DNA of 20,514 bases, taken from the NCBI GenBank assembly GCA_041627895.1, contig JBFKQC010000068.1, forward strand, positions 1 through 20,514. The letters run 5' to 3'. Within the stretch, counting starts at the first letter, position 1. Each line of letters opens with the position of its first letter. Below the pieces are notes generated by a model that saw nothing but the letters and a program-made list of their open reading frames with translations, ran no database searches and was not told the origin of the DNA. The translations under genes and the position numbers were made by a program. Shown here piece by piece: positions 1 through 7,270 of this stretch. The DNA comes from JBFKQC01 sp041627895. Its GTDB lineage: Bacteria > Pseudomonadota > Alphaproteobacteria > Rhodobacterales > Rhodobacteraceae.

Positions 1-985
1 CGCGGCCCGGGCGCGCGGCAAAGCTTTCCTCGAAAAAGCGCAGCCAGTTGCCGCCCATGATCGCGGCCGCCTCGTCCTCGCCCAGCCCGGCGGCGCGCAG
101 CCCACGCGCAATCTGCCCGAAGTCGCGGTTGTCGGCAAACCAGCGCGGCATGGCCGGGAACCCGGGCGCCGCGGCGCTGCCCTCGCCATAATCCGCCTGT
201 TTGGTCCAGCGGCCCATGCGCATCCACTCGACGACGCTGTCGGGCTGATCCTGGCATAGGTCGGTGCCGATCGCGACATTGCCCGGCCCCATCAGGTCGA
301 CCGTGCGGGCGATCATCGCGCAGAAATCATCGAGGTCGCAGGCGCCGCCGCCCTTCAGATGGTGCGGATAGACCGAAAAACCCAGCATTCCGCCGGTCTC
401 GGCCAGCGCCTTCAGCACGGTGTCCGACTTGTTGCGCCGGGCGGGGTGCCAGGTGGCCGGATTCGCATGGGTGATCGCGATCGGGCGCGACGAATGCGCG
501 ATCGCCTCGAGGGTCGAACGCTCGCCCGAGTGGCTCATGTCGACCACCATCCCGACCCGGTTCATCTCGGCCACGACCTCGCGGCCCATCCGGGTCAGGC
601 CGCTATCCTCTTTCTCGTAGCAGCCCGATGCCAGCAGCGACTGGTTGTTGTAGGTCAGTTGCATGAAGCGCAGGCCCAGCGCGTGCAGGACTTCCACCAG
701 GCCGATATCGTCTTCCATGCAGGACGGGTTCTGCGACCCGAAGAAGATCGCCGTCCTGCCGGTCGCGCGGGCCCTGGCGACATCGGCGGCGGTGCGGCCC
801 TGGAAGATCAGGTCGGGAAAGGTCTCGAACCAGCGGTTCCAGCGCTCGATATTCAGGACGGTTTCGCGGAACGTCTCGTGATAGGTGATCGTGGCGTGGA
901 CCGCATCGACGCCGCCCTCGCGCATCTGGCGGAAGATCCTTTCGGACCAGTTGGCGTATTGCAGGCCGTCGATCAGATAGCTCAT
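1..985 (-). CDS. M19-family membrane dipeptidase-like protein (3' end cut off by window edge)
   Basis: The minus-strand frame opens at ATG 985 and stays open to the window edge, giving 328 residues without the C-terminal end. It is recognisable as peptidase family M19 (renal/membrane dipeptidase, TIM-barrel zinc hydrolase): MNRVGMVVDMSH at about 141-152, ITHANP at 171-176 and a final GGNWLRFFE helix. The two barrel histidines H152 and H173 match the family's conserved zinc histidines. The usual first-strand HxD is replaced by D6-G-L-Q-Y10, and the glutamate strand (EGG in canonical members) reads FFGSQNPSCME at 81-91, so three of five canonical metal ligands are missing. I believe this is a separate M19 subfamily whose substrate is unknown. 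No signal peptide is visible. It is divergent from the LysR gene at 1279, which is its likely regulator. The start is chosen because homology begins at residue 4; the ribosome binding site is weak. Confidence 0.85.
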   Translation of the reverse strand, partial: MSYLIDGLQYANWSERIFRQMREGGVDAVHATITYHETFRETVLNIERWNRWFETFPDLIFQGRTAADVARARATGRTAIFFGSQNPSCMEDDIGLVEVLHALGLRFMQLTYNNQSLLASGCYEKEDSGLTRMGREVVAEMNRVGMVVDMSHSGERSTLEAIAHSSRPIAITHANPATWHPARRNKSDTVLKALAETGGMLGFSVYPHHLKGGGACDLDDFCAMIARTVDLMGPGNVAIGTDLCQDQPDSVVEWMRMGRWTKQADYGEGSAAAPGFPAMPRWFADNRDFGQIARGLRAAGLGEDEAAAIMGGNWLRFFEESFAARPGR

Positions 986-1050
986 TGCGGCGCCCCCGCG
1001 GTTGCGGTCGCACCATGCGCCGGCCGGACCGCGCCGGAGACCCGGTTGCG

Positions 1051-1077
1051 GGAACGGCCCGGACGGCCGGGCGTTCC
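1051..1077. other. Strong imperfect hairpin in the dipeptidase/LysR divergent spacer
   Basis: GGAACG (1051-1056) pairs with CGTTCC (1072-1077), and inside it CCCGG (1058-1062) pairs with CCGGG (1067-1071) around the tetraloop ACGG. One G (1057) is bulged. The result is an 11-bp GC-rich stem. It lies 66-92 nt upstream of the dipeptidase start, so it would fall in that gene's leader if transcription begins near the LysR start. The role is unknown; chance folding is possible in DNA this GC-rich. Confidence 0.35.
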
Positions 1078-1231
1078 GGTGCGGGCGGGCCGCAAGAACC
1101 CGCTTGCACGCGCGGAGTCCGGGCAGGTGCGGAGCGGTGCGCCGGCGCCAGGGCGCCGGTCGGAATGAATGCCGGAAATATCGGTCATGGAAACCTCGGT
1201 CGTTCTGAATCGCTACTAGACGACGAGGAAT

Positions 1232-1272
1232 ACTTTAGGCAATCTTGAAGCAGTGAACAAAACTTCAGGCAA
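1232..1272. promoter_or_regulatory. 30-bp-spaced direct repeat, candidate LysR operator
   Basis: ACTTTAGGCAA (1232-1242) and ACTTCAGGCAA (1262-1272) match at 10 of 11 positions and are offset by exactly 30 bp, ending six bases before the LysR start codon. An inverted repeat TGAAG (1246-1250) / CTTCA (1263-1267) overlaps the second copy. The stretch is clearly less GC-rich than the flanking DNA. LysR-type regulators commonly bind several sites in the spacer they share with a divergent target, so this is a reasonable operator for both the regulator and the dipeptidase. The functional assignment is inference. Confidence 0.45.
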
Positions 1273-1278
1273 ACTAAA

Positions 1279-2130
1279 ATGGCAATCAAGCTCGAGATGC
1301 TGCGGGTCTTCCGCACGGTCGCCGAAAAGGGCAGCCTCGCAGGCGCGGCGGAGGTCCTGGGCCGCACGCCTTCGGCGATATCCATGATGCTGGCGCAGCT
1401 CGAAGAAGATGTCGGCGCGCCACTGTTCGAGACCGACCGGAAGAACAGGCTCAGCCCGCTCGGGCAGCGCGTTCTCGACGAAAGCAGCCGCGCAACGGAT
1501 GCCTTTTCCCGCAGCGTCGACGCGATCCGGCGCCATGCGGCATCGCTGGCCGGAACGGTCCGGGTGGCGGCCGTGCCCTCTGCCGTCGTGACGGTGCTGC
1601 CGCAGGTGATCGGACGCTTCCGCGCAGAGCGGCCCGACGTGCGGCTGGAAATCAGCGATGTCGACAGCGCCAGCGTGCGCCGCCGCGTCATGCTGGACGA
1701 GGCCGATATCGGCATCATCTCGGCGGCCACCGGCGACGGGTCGGGCGGCACGGCGATCCTGCAGGACGATCTGGGCATCGCGTGCCGGCGGGACGGCCAG
1801 ATCGCCACGCAGGCGGCGGCGGCGGACGCGCCATCCTGGGCGCTTCTGCAGCTCGAGGGCCTGATCGCGAACCCGTTATGCGGCCTCGTTCCCCATCCGG
1901 TCGTGGCCGGGGCGATCGAGGCAAGCAATCTCGAAGCGCGCAACACAACCGCGCTTTTGTCCTTCGTCCGGGCGGGGCTGGGCGCGACGATCCTGCCGCG
2001 CAGCGCGGTGGACGGCGATCTGGCATTCGTCGCGCCGGTCGATCCGGGCACCCGCCGCGAACTGCGCAAGATTTCGCGCAGCGACGGCGGGTTCAGCCCC
2101 GCGACGGCGGCCTTCTGGGCGGCGCTGTAG
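1279..2130 (+). CDS. LysR-type transcriptional regulator
   Basis: The 283-aa protein is slightly shorter than the usual ~300 for the family. Residues about 3-62 form the winged helix-turn-helix, with the typical pattern FRTVAEKGSLAGAAEVLGRT followed by PSAISMMLAQLEEDVGAPLF. A linker helix follows, then a periplasmic-binding-like effector domain from about residue 92 to the end (GTVRVAAVPS, then ADIGIISA near 145). It should act as a cytoplasmic DNA-binding regulator that responds to a small molecule. It is divergent from the M19 dipeptidase gene, which is its most probable target. The start ATG 1279 puts the HTH at the usual place; the upstream CAGG is only a weak ribosome binding site. Its last ~38 bases overlap the 3' end of the broken LysR gene on the other strand. 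Confidence 0.9.
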   Translation: MAIKLEMLRVFRTVAEKGSLAGAAEVLGRTPSAISMMLAQLEEDVGAPLFETDRKNRLSPLGQRVLDESSRATDAFSRSVDAIRRHAASLAGTVRVAAVPSAVVTVLPQVIGRFRAERPDVRLEISDVDSASVRRRVMLDEADIGIISAATGDGSGGTAILQDDLGIACRRDGQIATQAAAADAPSWALLQLEGLIANPLCGLVPHPVVAGAIEASNLEARNTTALLSFVRAGLGATILPRSAVDGDLAFVAPVDPGTRRELRKISRSDGGFSPATAAFWAAL

Positions 2131-2734
2131 CGCGGCCGCGCCGGGTGGCACTGCGCCAGGCCGGGCCGGTTGCGGGTAACGTCGTGCCAGGCGGACGGGC
2201 CGGTGCGGCGGTGTCGCGGATCGCCGCCTTCAGCGCCGCGACCTGGGCCGTGTCCGCCTGCCCGGTTCGCGTCAGGAGCCCGACGGGCCGCGCGATTGCC
2301 GGTCCGGCAAGCGGCCGCCGGATCACCCTTTCGTCGCCTAGCGACCGCAGCGACGACAGCGGCAGCACCGCGATCCCCGCGCCCTCTGCCACCAGCGCGA
2401 GCGCCCTGGCCGAGCGCGCCGCCTCGAACGTCCAGGTCAGCGCGCGCCCGGCACACGCGGCGGCGTCGTCGATCAGCATGCTATTGCCGGTGCCGCGGGC
2501 GGGAAGGATCGGCGCTTCGCCGTCCAGGCGCTCCCAGGGCACGCGGCTTGCGCGGGCAAGCGCATGACCGGCCGGAAGCGCAAGCACCATCGGGTCGTCG
2601 AACGGGGTCTCGAACCGGGTATCCGGCTCGTGCGTGGGAATCGAGCATATCCCGAAATCGGCCTCGCCCTGCGCCACGGCCTCGGCGACCTCGTTCGCGG
2701 CGAGATCGAGCAGCCGCAGAGGCGCCCGATGGCG
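2093..2734 (-). pseudogene. LysR-type regulator remnant: effector-binding domain only
   Basis: The minus-strand frame reads LRLLDLAANEVAEAVAQGEA, then DFGICSIP, followed by FDDPMVLALPAGHAL and EGAGIAVLPLSSL. This is the standard first half and hinge region of a LysR effector-binding domain. The whole N-terminal helix-turn-helix and linker (about the first 115 residues of such a protein) are absent: homology stops near 2731 and unrelated sequence follows. A GTG at 2677 could start a shorter product, but without the DNA-binding domain it cannot be a normal regulator. The C-terminal tail after about 2160 is low-complexity and probably out of register. It abuts a TcuB-like 3' fragment on the opposite strand, so it may be the remains of a tcuR-type regulator; that identity is inferred from the neighbour only. 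Confidence 0.75.
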
Positions 2735-2753
2735 ACCTGACGCAGTTAGCCAG

Positions 2754-2891
2754 TCTCTGCCACGATTGCCGGGGCTGCTGGCGCTGCATCTCGGCGCGGT
2801 TCTGGGGTTCTTCCTGCTGGCGCCCTACACCAAGACGACGCATGGGTTCTACCGGCTGGCCGCACTGATGCGCGAGTATTCGGGCCGCTAG
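2754..2891 (+). pseudogene. 3' remnant of a TcuB/CitB-like tricarballylate (citrate) utilization protein
   Basis: The last 45 codons of a gene remain, ending at TAG 2889-2891. The peptide contains GLLALHLGAVLGFFLLAPYT and then KTTHGFYRLAALMRE. This matches what I know of the C-terminal membrane helix and HG-Y-R-xAAL tail of TcuB (membrane-associated redox partner of the TcuA flavoprotein in tricarballylate/citrate catabolism). Everything upstream, including the ferredoxin-type part and the other membrane helices, is missing. The same frame upstream of about 2754 runs antisense through the LysR fragment and has no TcuB character. No ribosome binding site or start precedes it. The transmembrane-like peptide alone is not expected to function. 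Confidence 0.7.
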
Positions 2892-3005
2892 GGTCCATGC
2901 CTCGATCTCCGATACACGGACTGCGCTCTGTCCCGTTCGCCGAGCGCAATTTCGCGACGCTTCGCCTGACCGGCTTCGCTGGAAATCGCTCCAGGGCGGT
3001 ATCGG

Positions 3006-3038
3006 CGGCTGCGGCGGTCCCGGACCGCCCTGCAGCCG
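3006..3038. terminator. Candidate terminator hairpin downstream of the chemoreceptor gene
   Basis: CGGCTGC (3006-3012) pairs with GCAGCCG (3032-3038), and GGCGGTC (3013-3019) pairs with GACCGCC (3023-3029) around a CCG loop, leaving a two-base bulge. The 14-bp GC-rich stem begins about 32 bases after the chemoreceptor stop (minus strand). An alternative wider pairing CAGGGCGGT (2992-3000) / ACCGCCCTG (3024-3032) shares one arm. No clear U-tract follows on either strand, so intrinsic termination is plausible but not proven. Confidence 0.4.
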
Positions 3039-3069
3039 ACGCGCCGATCCGCGCCGCGCGGCGGCGGGG

Positions 3070-4977
3070 CTACTCGGCCGCGACCGCCACCGGGTCGGCC
3101 GCCAGCGAGAACCGGCTGATCACCCGCTCGAGTTCCTCGGAATGGCTGCTCAGCAGATGCGCCGCCGCGTTCGTCTCTTCGAACATCGCGGCATATTCCT
3201 GGGTCGCACGTTCGATCTCGGCAACCGAGTTGTTGATTTCGCTGATCCCGGCCGATTGCAGCCGCGCGGCTTCGGAAATGCCGGTGATGCCGTGGGCCAT
3301 GTTCTCGACCGACCGCGCGATGCTGGCCAGCGCGTCGCCGGTCTGGCGCACGAGGTCGACGCCCTGGCGGACGTTGGCGTGCTCTTCGCCGATCAGGGCG
3401 GAAATCTCGCGCGCGGCGTCCGAGGACCGGTGCGCCAGCGCGCGGACCTCGCTGGCCACGACCGCGAAACCGCGGCCGCTTTCGCCGGCGCGCGCGGCCT
3501 CGACGCCCGCGTTCAGCGCCAAAAGGTTGGTCTGAAACGAGATCCCCTCGATCACCTCGATGATCGTCGAGATCTTCGACGAGGCATCCTGGATCCGCTC
3601 CATCGCCGCGACCGTCTCGGCGACGACGCGGATGCCCTTTTCGGACTGGCCGAGCGCGGTGTCGGCGATGCCGTGCGCGGTCGCGGCGTCGTCCGATGTG
3701 GTCGCGACCGATCCGGTCAGTTCGCCGAGGGTTGCCGAGGCCTCTTCCAGCGAGGCGGCGTTCTTCTCGGTGCGGAAGGCAAGCTGGGTGGCGGCCGACG
3801 CGACCTGGGTCGAGGCCTTGCCGATTTCCTCGCCGCTCTCGGCGATCAGCACGACGATGTCGCGCAGCTTGCGGACGGCGTCGTTGAAATCGTGACGGAT
3901 CGGTTCGTGCTCTGGCTTGAACGCGGTCCCGATCTCGGCGTCGAGCCGGCCGTCGGCCAGCTTTCTCAGCCCGGTTCCGAGTTCGGACAGGACCAGCCCC
4001 TGCGTGTCGAGGATCGCCTGTCGCTCGCGCTCTGCCTCGGCGCGCATCGCGTCGCGCTCGGCGGCCTCGCGCGCGGCGCTCTCGGCCTGTTCGCGCTCGG
4101 TCTCGGCGCGGCGGCGCGCGGCGTCGACCTCGGCTTCGCGCGCCGCTTCGTCGGCGCGGGCCGCGGCGGCGCGCTCGGCCGCCTGGCGGTCCCGGTCGCG
4201 CCGCACCAGCGCCTCTTTCTCGATCAGCCCGTCGCGCACGACCTGCAGCGCGCGCGCCATCTTGCCCAGTTCGTCCCGCGCCTTGGTTCCGCCGATGGCG
4301 TCGCCCATCTCGCCGGCAGCGATCCCGCTCATCCTGGCCTCCAGCCTATACATCCGGCGGGTGAGGTTGCGGGCGATCCACAGGCTGAGCCCGACGCCCG
4401 CCAGCAGCGCGAGGAGGCCGGTCGCGACCAGCGTTCGATGCATCTCGCGCCGCGCGTCGACGAGCCCGGCTAGCAGCGCCTCCGAGGCGGCCTTGGCGCG
4501 GGCGCGGAAATCGGCGACCCGCAGGTCGATACGCTCCACCGCCTCGCGGAACGGCCCCTGCACCGCCTCGGTCGCCTGCAGTTGCGCGAACTGGCCGGCA
4601 TAATCGAAGACCTGCGTCCCCGCCGCGCGCAGCCGTTCCAGGTCGGACGGCACGTCCCCGGCCGGTTCGGCGGCCTCGGGCAACTGGACGGCGAGCGCAT
4701 CGAGGATGGCCCCGTATTCGGCCTGCTCGGCGCGGAGCTTGTCGAGGTCGATCGCGCTCGGCGCGGCGCGCACCAGCGCGACCGCATGCTCGAGCCTCTG
4801 GCTGAGCGCCATCATTTCGGCGGCGCTCGCCTCGCTTTCCGCGAGAATCTGGTGCGCCGCCTCGGCCATCTGCCTGCAGCCGACATGCGACGTCCAGAGC
4901 GTCGCCGACAGCCCGCAGGCCGCGATCGCCGGGAGGATGAACAGCTTGGCGCCGATGGGCAGGCGGTCGAGCGGCAT
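3070..4977 (-). CDS. Methyl-accepting chemotaxis protein (transmembrane chemoreceptor)
   Basis: The protein is 635 aa from ATG 4977. It has a first membrane helix at about 8-30, a mostly helical periplasmic domain (about 31-180), a second membrane helix at about 182-202, a HAMP segment (about 203-255), an Ala/Glu/Arg-rich coiled coil (about 256-325), a second HAMP-like stretch, and the methyl-accepting signalling domain. Its tip reads EGISFQTNLLALNAGVEAAR, then AGESGRGFAVVASEVRALA, the CheA/CheW-binding hairpin. The C-terminus ends ADPVAVAAE, with no NWETF-type CheR tether. ATG 4977 is preceded by GAGG and puts the first helix at the usual place. A GTG at 5016 preceded by GGAGG is a real alternative, adding 13 residues. 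It lies downstream of, and probably is cotranscribed with, a PstS-like binding protein, which suggests ligand sensing through that protein. Confidence 0.9.
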   Translation of the reverse strand: MPLDRLPIGAKLFILPAIAACGLSATLWTSHVGCRQMAEAAHQILAESEASAAEMMALSQRLEHAVALVRAAPSAIDLDKLRAEQAEYGAILDALAVQLPEAAEPAGDVPSDLERLRAAGTQVFDYAGQFAQLQATEAVQGPFREAVERIDLRVADFRARAKAASEALLAGLVDARREMHRTLVATGLLALLAGVGLSLWIARNLTRRMYRLEARMSGIAAGEMGDAIGGTKARDELGKMARALQVVRDGLIEKEALVRRDRDRQAAERAAAARADEAAREAEVDAARRRAETEREQAESAAREAAERDAMRAEAERERQAILDTQGLVLSELGTGLRKLADGRLDAEIGTAFKPEHEPIRHDFNDAVRKLRDIVVLIAESGEEIGKASTQVASAATQLAFRTEKNAASLEEASATLGELTGSVATTSDDAATAHGIADTALGQSEKGIRVVAETVAAMERIQDASSKISTIIEVIEGISFQTNLLALNAGVEAARAGESGRGFAVVASEVRALAHRSSDAAREISALIGEEHANVRQGVDLVRQTGDALASIARSVENMAHGITGISEAARLQSAGISEINNSVAEIERATQEYAAMFEETNAAAHLLSSHSEELERVISRFSLAADPVAVAAE

Positions 4978-5035
4978 GGGACCTCGCAGATGCAATAGCC
5001 GGCCGGGGCCCGTCACGCGGCCTCCGGCGATACCT

Positions 5036-5791
5036 TCAGGACCCGGCGGCCCGCGACGCCCGGATCACCGCCCGCATATCTTCGGTCGGGGCGCCGATGG
5101 TCACCAGGATGAGCGGCTGCGCGACCGGCGCGTCGGTCCGGACCACCCTGGCCGAGTCGGCGCCGGCGGCCACGGCCGCGGCGATTCCGAAGGCCTGCGG
5201 CATCTGGGCCGCGACCCGGGGAACCTGTGTGGCGTTCGGGAACTCGCGCAGCGTGCCGGTGATCGACGCGCCCGGGATCAGGCGCGATTCGACCAGCGAT
5301 CGCACGCCGCCGCCCGCGGTTTCGGCCACGATCACGATCGGCATGTCCGGCCCGCCGAGCGCCGCCCAGTTCGTCACCTGGCCGGTCAGGATACCGGCGA
5401 CCTGTTCGAGCGTCAGCGACGTGACCGGATTGGCCGGGTGGACGACGAACGAGACCCGCGTCTCGCCGATCTGGTGGCCGCGCAGGTCGACGCCGTCGAG
5501 CCGCCCGGGGGTCTTGCTGTTGATGCCCGCGACGGTCACGTCGAGCGGTGCGGAAATCATCGCGAGCGTCGAGCGCCCGCTGACGAGGTCGTCGATCCCA
5601 CGGCTTGACCCGTTGGCGACGATCTTGAGCGAAATGCCCGAGGCGGCCTCGATCTCGCCCTGTTTCGGCATCATGACGCTGCTGGCCACGGTGGTCGAGC
5701 CGCTGACCGTCAGCGTGGCCGCGCCGGCGGCGATGGGCAGCATCAGCGCAGCCATGGCCGCGGCCAGGACCCCGTTGCGAATGATCGGCAT
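5036..5791 (-). CDS. PstS-like periplasmic substrate-binding protein
   Basis: The 251-aa protein has a signal peptide (hydrophobic VLAAAMAALMLPIAAGAA, cleavage probably after residue 24) and then TLTVSGSTTVASSVM, the glycine-serine-threonine loop that binds phosphate in PstS-type proteins. ANGSSRGIDDLVSGRSTLAM at about 59-78 and the VTNWAALGGPDMPIVIV segment also fit the PstS/PBP-like family. It should be exported and bind a small oxyanion; phosphate is the family default, but the ligand is not proven. No pstC, pstA, pstB or phoU genes are nearby. The next gene on the strand is a chemoreceptor, so a sensing role is more likely than transport. The start at ATG 5791 has an excellent GGAGG (complement of 5798-5802) six bases upstream. 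Confidence 0.85.
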   Translation of the reverse strand: MPIIRNGVLAAAMAALMLPIAAGAATLTVSGSTTVASSVMMPKQGEIEAASGISLKIVANGSSRGIDDLVSGRSTLAMISAPLDVTVAGINSKTPGRLDGVDLRGHQIGETRVSFVVHPANPVTSLTLEQVAGILTGQVTNWAALGGPDMPIVIVAETAGGGVRSLVESRLIPGASITGTLREFPNATQVPRVAAQMPQAFGIAAAVAAGADSARVVRTDAPVAQPLILVTIGAPTEDMRAVIRASRAAGS

Positions 5792-5859
5792 GTATCACCT
5801 CCGGTTGGAATCTCGCCGCGAGCATCCGCAAGACAGATTGCTTTTGGGTTAAGGCAACT

Positions 5860-5879
5860 GCCGGAAAAAGCGTTCCGGC
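5860..5879. promoter_or_regulatory. Perfect 7-bp inverted repeat between the PstS-like and ABC operons
   Basis: GCCGGAA (5860-5866) and TTCCGGC (5873-5879) are perfect inverted copies separated by six bases, in the middle of the 205-bp divergent spacer. It could be a dimeric regulator's operator or a small leader hairpin for either transcript. I do not recognise a family consensus. Confidence 0.3.
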
Positions 5880-5926
5880 CGGGGTCGGGACGGCCGGCGC
5901 CCGTCTTCCATATCGCGGCGACCTCT

Positions 5927-5938
5927 GTCACACATGAC
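5927..5938. promoter_or_regulatory. GTCA-N4-TGAC palindrome upstream of the ABC operon
   Basis: GTCACACATGAC forms a short perfect palindrome (GTCA, four bases, TGAC) about 58 bases upstream of the substrate-binding protein start. The position suits an operator. The half-sites are only 4 bp long, so chance occurrence is quite possible, and no consensus is claimed. Confidence 0.2.
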
Positions 5939-5996
5939 CCCAAGCCGTAAGAATGGCGCGCGTCGGGGCGCGCGCCGCGGAACAGGGAGGACGAAG

Positions 5997-7136
5997 ATGG
6001 AACGGATGAAATCGCTGGCGCTTTGCGCCGCGCTCGCGGTGCTGGCCGCGCCCGCCGGTGCCGAGGGGCTGAAGGTGGGGATGATCACCACGCTTTCGGG
6101 CGGCGGCGCGGGGCTGGGGATCGACGTGCGCGACGGCTTCATGCTGGCGGTCCGGCAGTCGGGCCGCGACGACATCGAGGTGGTGATCGAGGACGACCAG
6201 CGCAAGCCGGACGTCGCCGTGCAGCTGGCCGACAAGATGATCCAGGCCGAGAATGTCGACGTGCTGACCGGGATCATCTGGTCGAACCTCGCCATGGCGG
6301 TGGTGCCGGCGGCGACGGCGCAGGGCAAGTTCTATCTGTCGCCCAACGCCGGCCCCTCGGCGCTGGCCGGCAAGGGCTGTCACAAGAACTATTTCAATGT
6401 CGCCTGGCAGAACGACAACCTGCACGAGGCCGCGGGCGCCTATGCCAACGGGGCCGGGTTCGCCAACAGCTTCATCCTGGCGCCGAACTACCCGGCGGGG
6501 CAGGACGCGCTGACCGGCTACAAGCGGTTCTACGAGGGCGCGCTTGCGGGCGAGGTCTATACCAAGCTCGGCCAGACCGATTATGCCGCCGAGATCGCGC
6601 AGATCCGCGCGTCGGGCGCGGATTCGGTGTTCTTCTTCCTGCCGGGCGGCATGGGAATTTCGTTCCTGAAGCAATACGCGGCCTCGGGCGTCAAGATCCC
6701 GGTGGTCGGCCCCGCGTTCAGCTTCGACCAGGGCATCCTGCAGGCCGTCGGCGAGGCGGCGCTGGGGGTAAAGAACACCTCGCAATGGTCGAAGGACCTC
6801 GACAACCCGGCCAACAAGGCCTTCGTCGAAAGCTTCCAGGCGGAATACGGGCGCCTGCCCTCGCTTTACGCCAGCCAGGGCTTCGACACGGCGAACCTGC
6901 TGATTTCGGCCATGGCGAAGGCCGACGTGTCTGACCAGGACGCGTTCCGCGCGGCCCTGAAGGCGGCCGATTTCGACAGCGTGCGCGGCGCGTTCGCATT
7001 CAGCCCGAACCAGCACCCGATCCAGGACATCTACGTGCGCGAGGTGATCAAGGAGGGCGAGGTCTTCACCAACAGGATCGTCGCCACCGGGCTGACCGGG
7101 CATTCCGACGCCTATGCGGCCGAATGCGAGATGTAG
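5997..7136 (+). CDS. Branched-chain amino acid/aromatic-type ABC transporter substrate-binding protein
   Basis: The 379-aa protein starts at ATG 5997 behind a strong GGGAGG (5985-5990). The same frame is open further upstream to ATG 5934, but that stretch is Arg-rich and lacks a good ribosome site. The signal peptide MERMKSLALCAALAVLAAP ends with cleavage near AGA/EG. The mature part begins KVGMITTLSGGGAGLGIDVR, the first strand and ligand loop of the Leu/Ile/Val-binding (type I periplasmic binding) fold. It continues through SPNAGPSALAGKGCHKNYF and LAPNYPAGQDALTGYKRFYE. It is the periplasmic receptor for the LivHMGF importer encoded just downstream. The class also includes proteins for aromatic acids (such as coumarate or benzoate), amides and urea, so the ligand should not be assumed to be leucine. 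A hairpin in the following spacer may stabilise this cistron. Confidence 0.92.
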   Translation: MERMKSLALCAALAVLAAPAGAEGLKVGMITTLSGGGAGLGIDVRDGFMLAVRQSGRDDIEVVIEDDQRKPDVAVQLADKMIQAENVDVLTGIIWSNLAMAVVPAATAQGKFYLSPNAGPSALAGKGCHKNYFNVAWQNDNLHEAAGAYANGAGFANSFILAPNYPAGQDALTGYKRFYEGALAGEVYTKLGQTDYAAEIAQIRASGADSVFFFLPGGMGISFLKQYAASGVKIPVVGPAFSFDQGILQAVGEAALGVKNTSQWSKDLDNPANKAFVESFQAEYGRLPSLYASQGFDTANLLISAMAKADVSDQDAFRAALKAADFDSVRGAFAFSPNQHPIQDIYVREVIKEGEVFTNRIVATGLTGHSDAYAAECEM

Positions 7137-7159
7137 GCTGCCGGGCCTGACCGGATTGT

Positions 7160-7220
7160 GCGCTGCCGCGCGCATCTGCCCTGCCGGCGGAGAGGCAAGG
7201 CGTCTGCCCGGCGGCAGCGC
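7160..7220 (+). other. Intercistronic stem-loop between the binding-protein gene and livH
   Basis: GCGCTGCCGC (7160-7169) is perfectly complementary to GCGGCAGCGC (7211-7220). Inside the loop, TGCC (7177-7180) can pair with GGCA (7194-7197). The structure starts 24 bases after the binding-protein stop and ends 50 bases before livH. Structures in this position in other ABC operons often protect the upstream mRNA or attenuate read-through, so that the binding protein is made in excess over the membrane components. No U-tract follows, so full termination is unlikely. Confidence 0.45.
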
Positions 7221-7270
7221 GGGGTTCGGGCGGAAGCGGCGAGGCGTCTCGCCAGGATGAAGGAGCCCGC

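Noticed and set aside
982..1188. A 68-codon minus-strand frame whose stop overlaps the dipeptidase start
   Set aside because: The ATGA-type overlap looks like coupling, but the peptide is Arg/Pro/Gly-rich low-complexity sequence and sits on a strong hairpin and leader. No ribosome site or homology is visible.
5792..5996. Pho box upstream of the PstS-like gene
   Set aside because: I looked for two CTGTCAT-type half-sites 11 bp apart on both strands. Only isolated CTGTC fragments occur (5925-5930 on the plus strand and 5831-5836 on the minus strand), so PhoB control is not supported.
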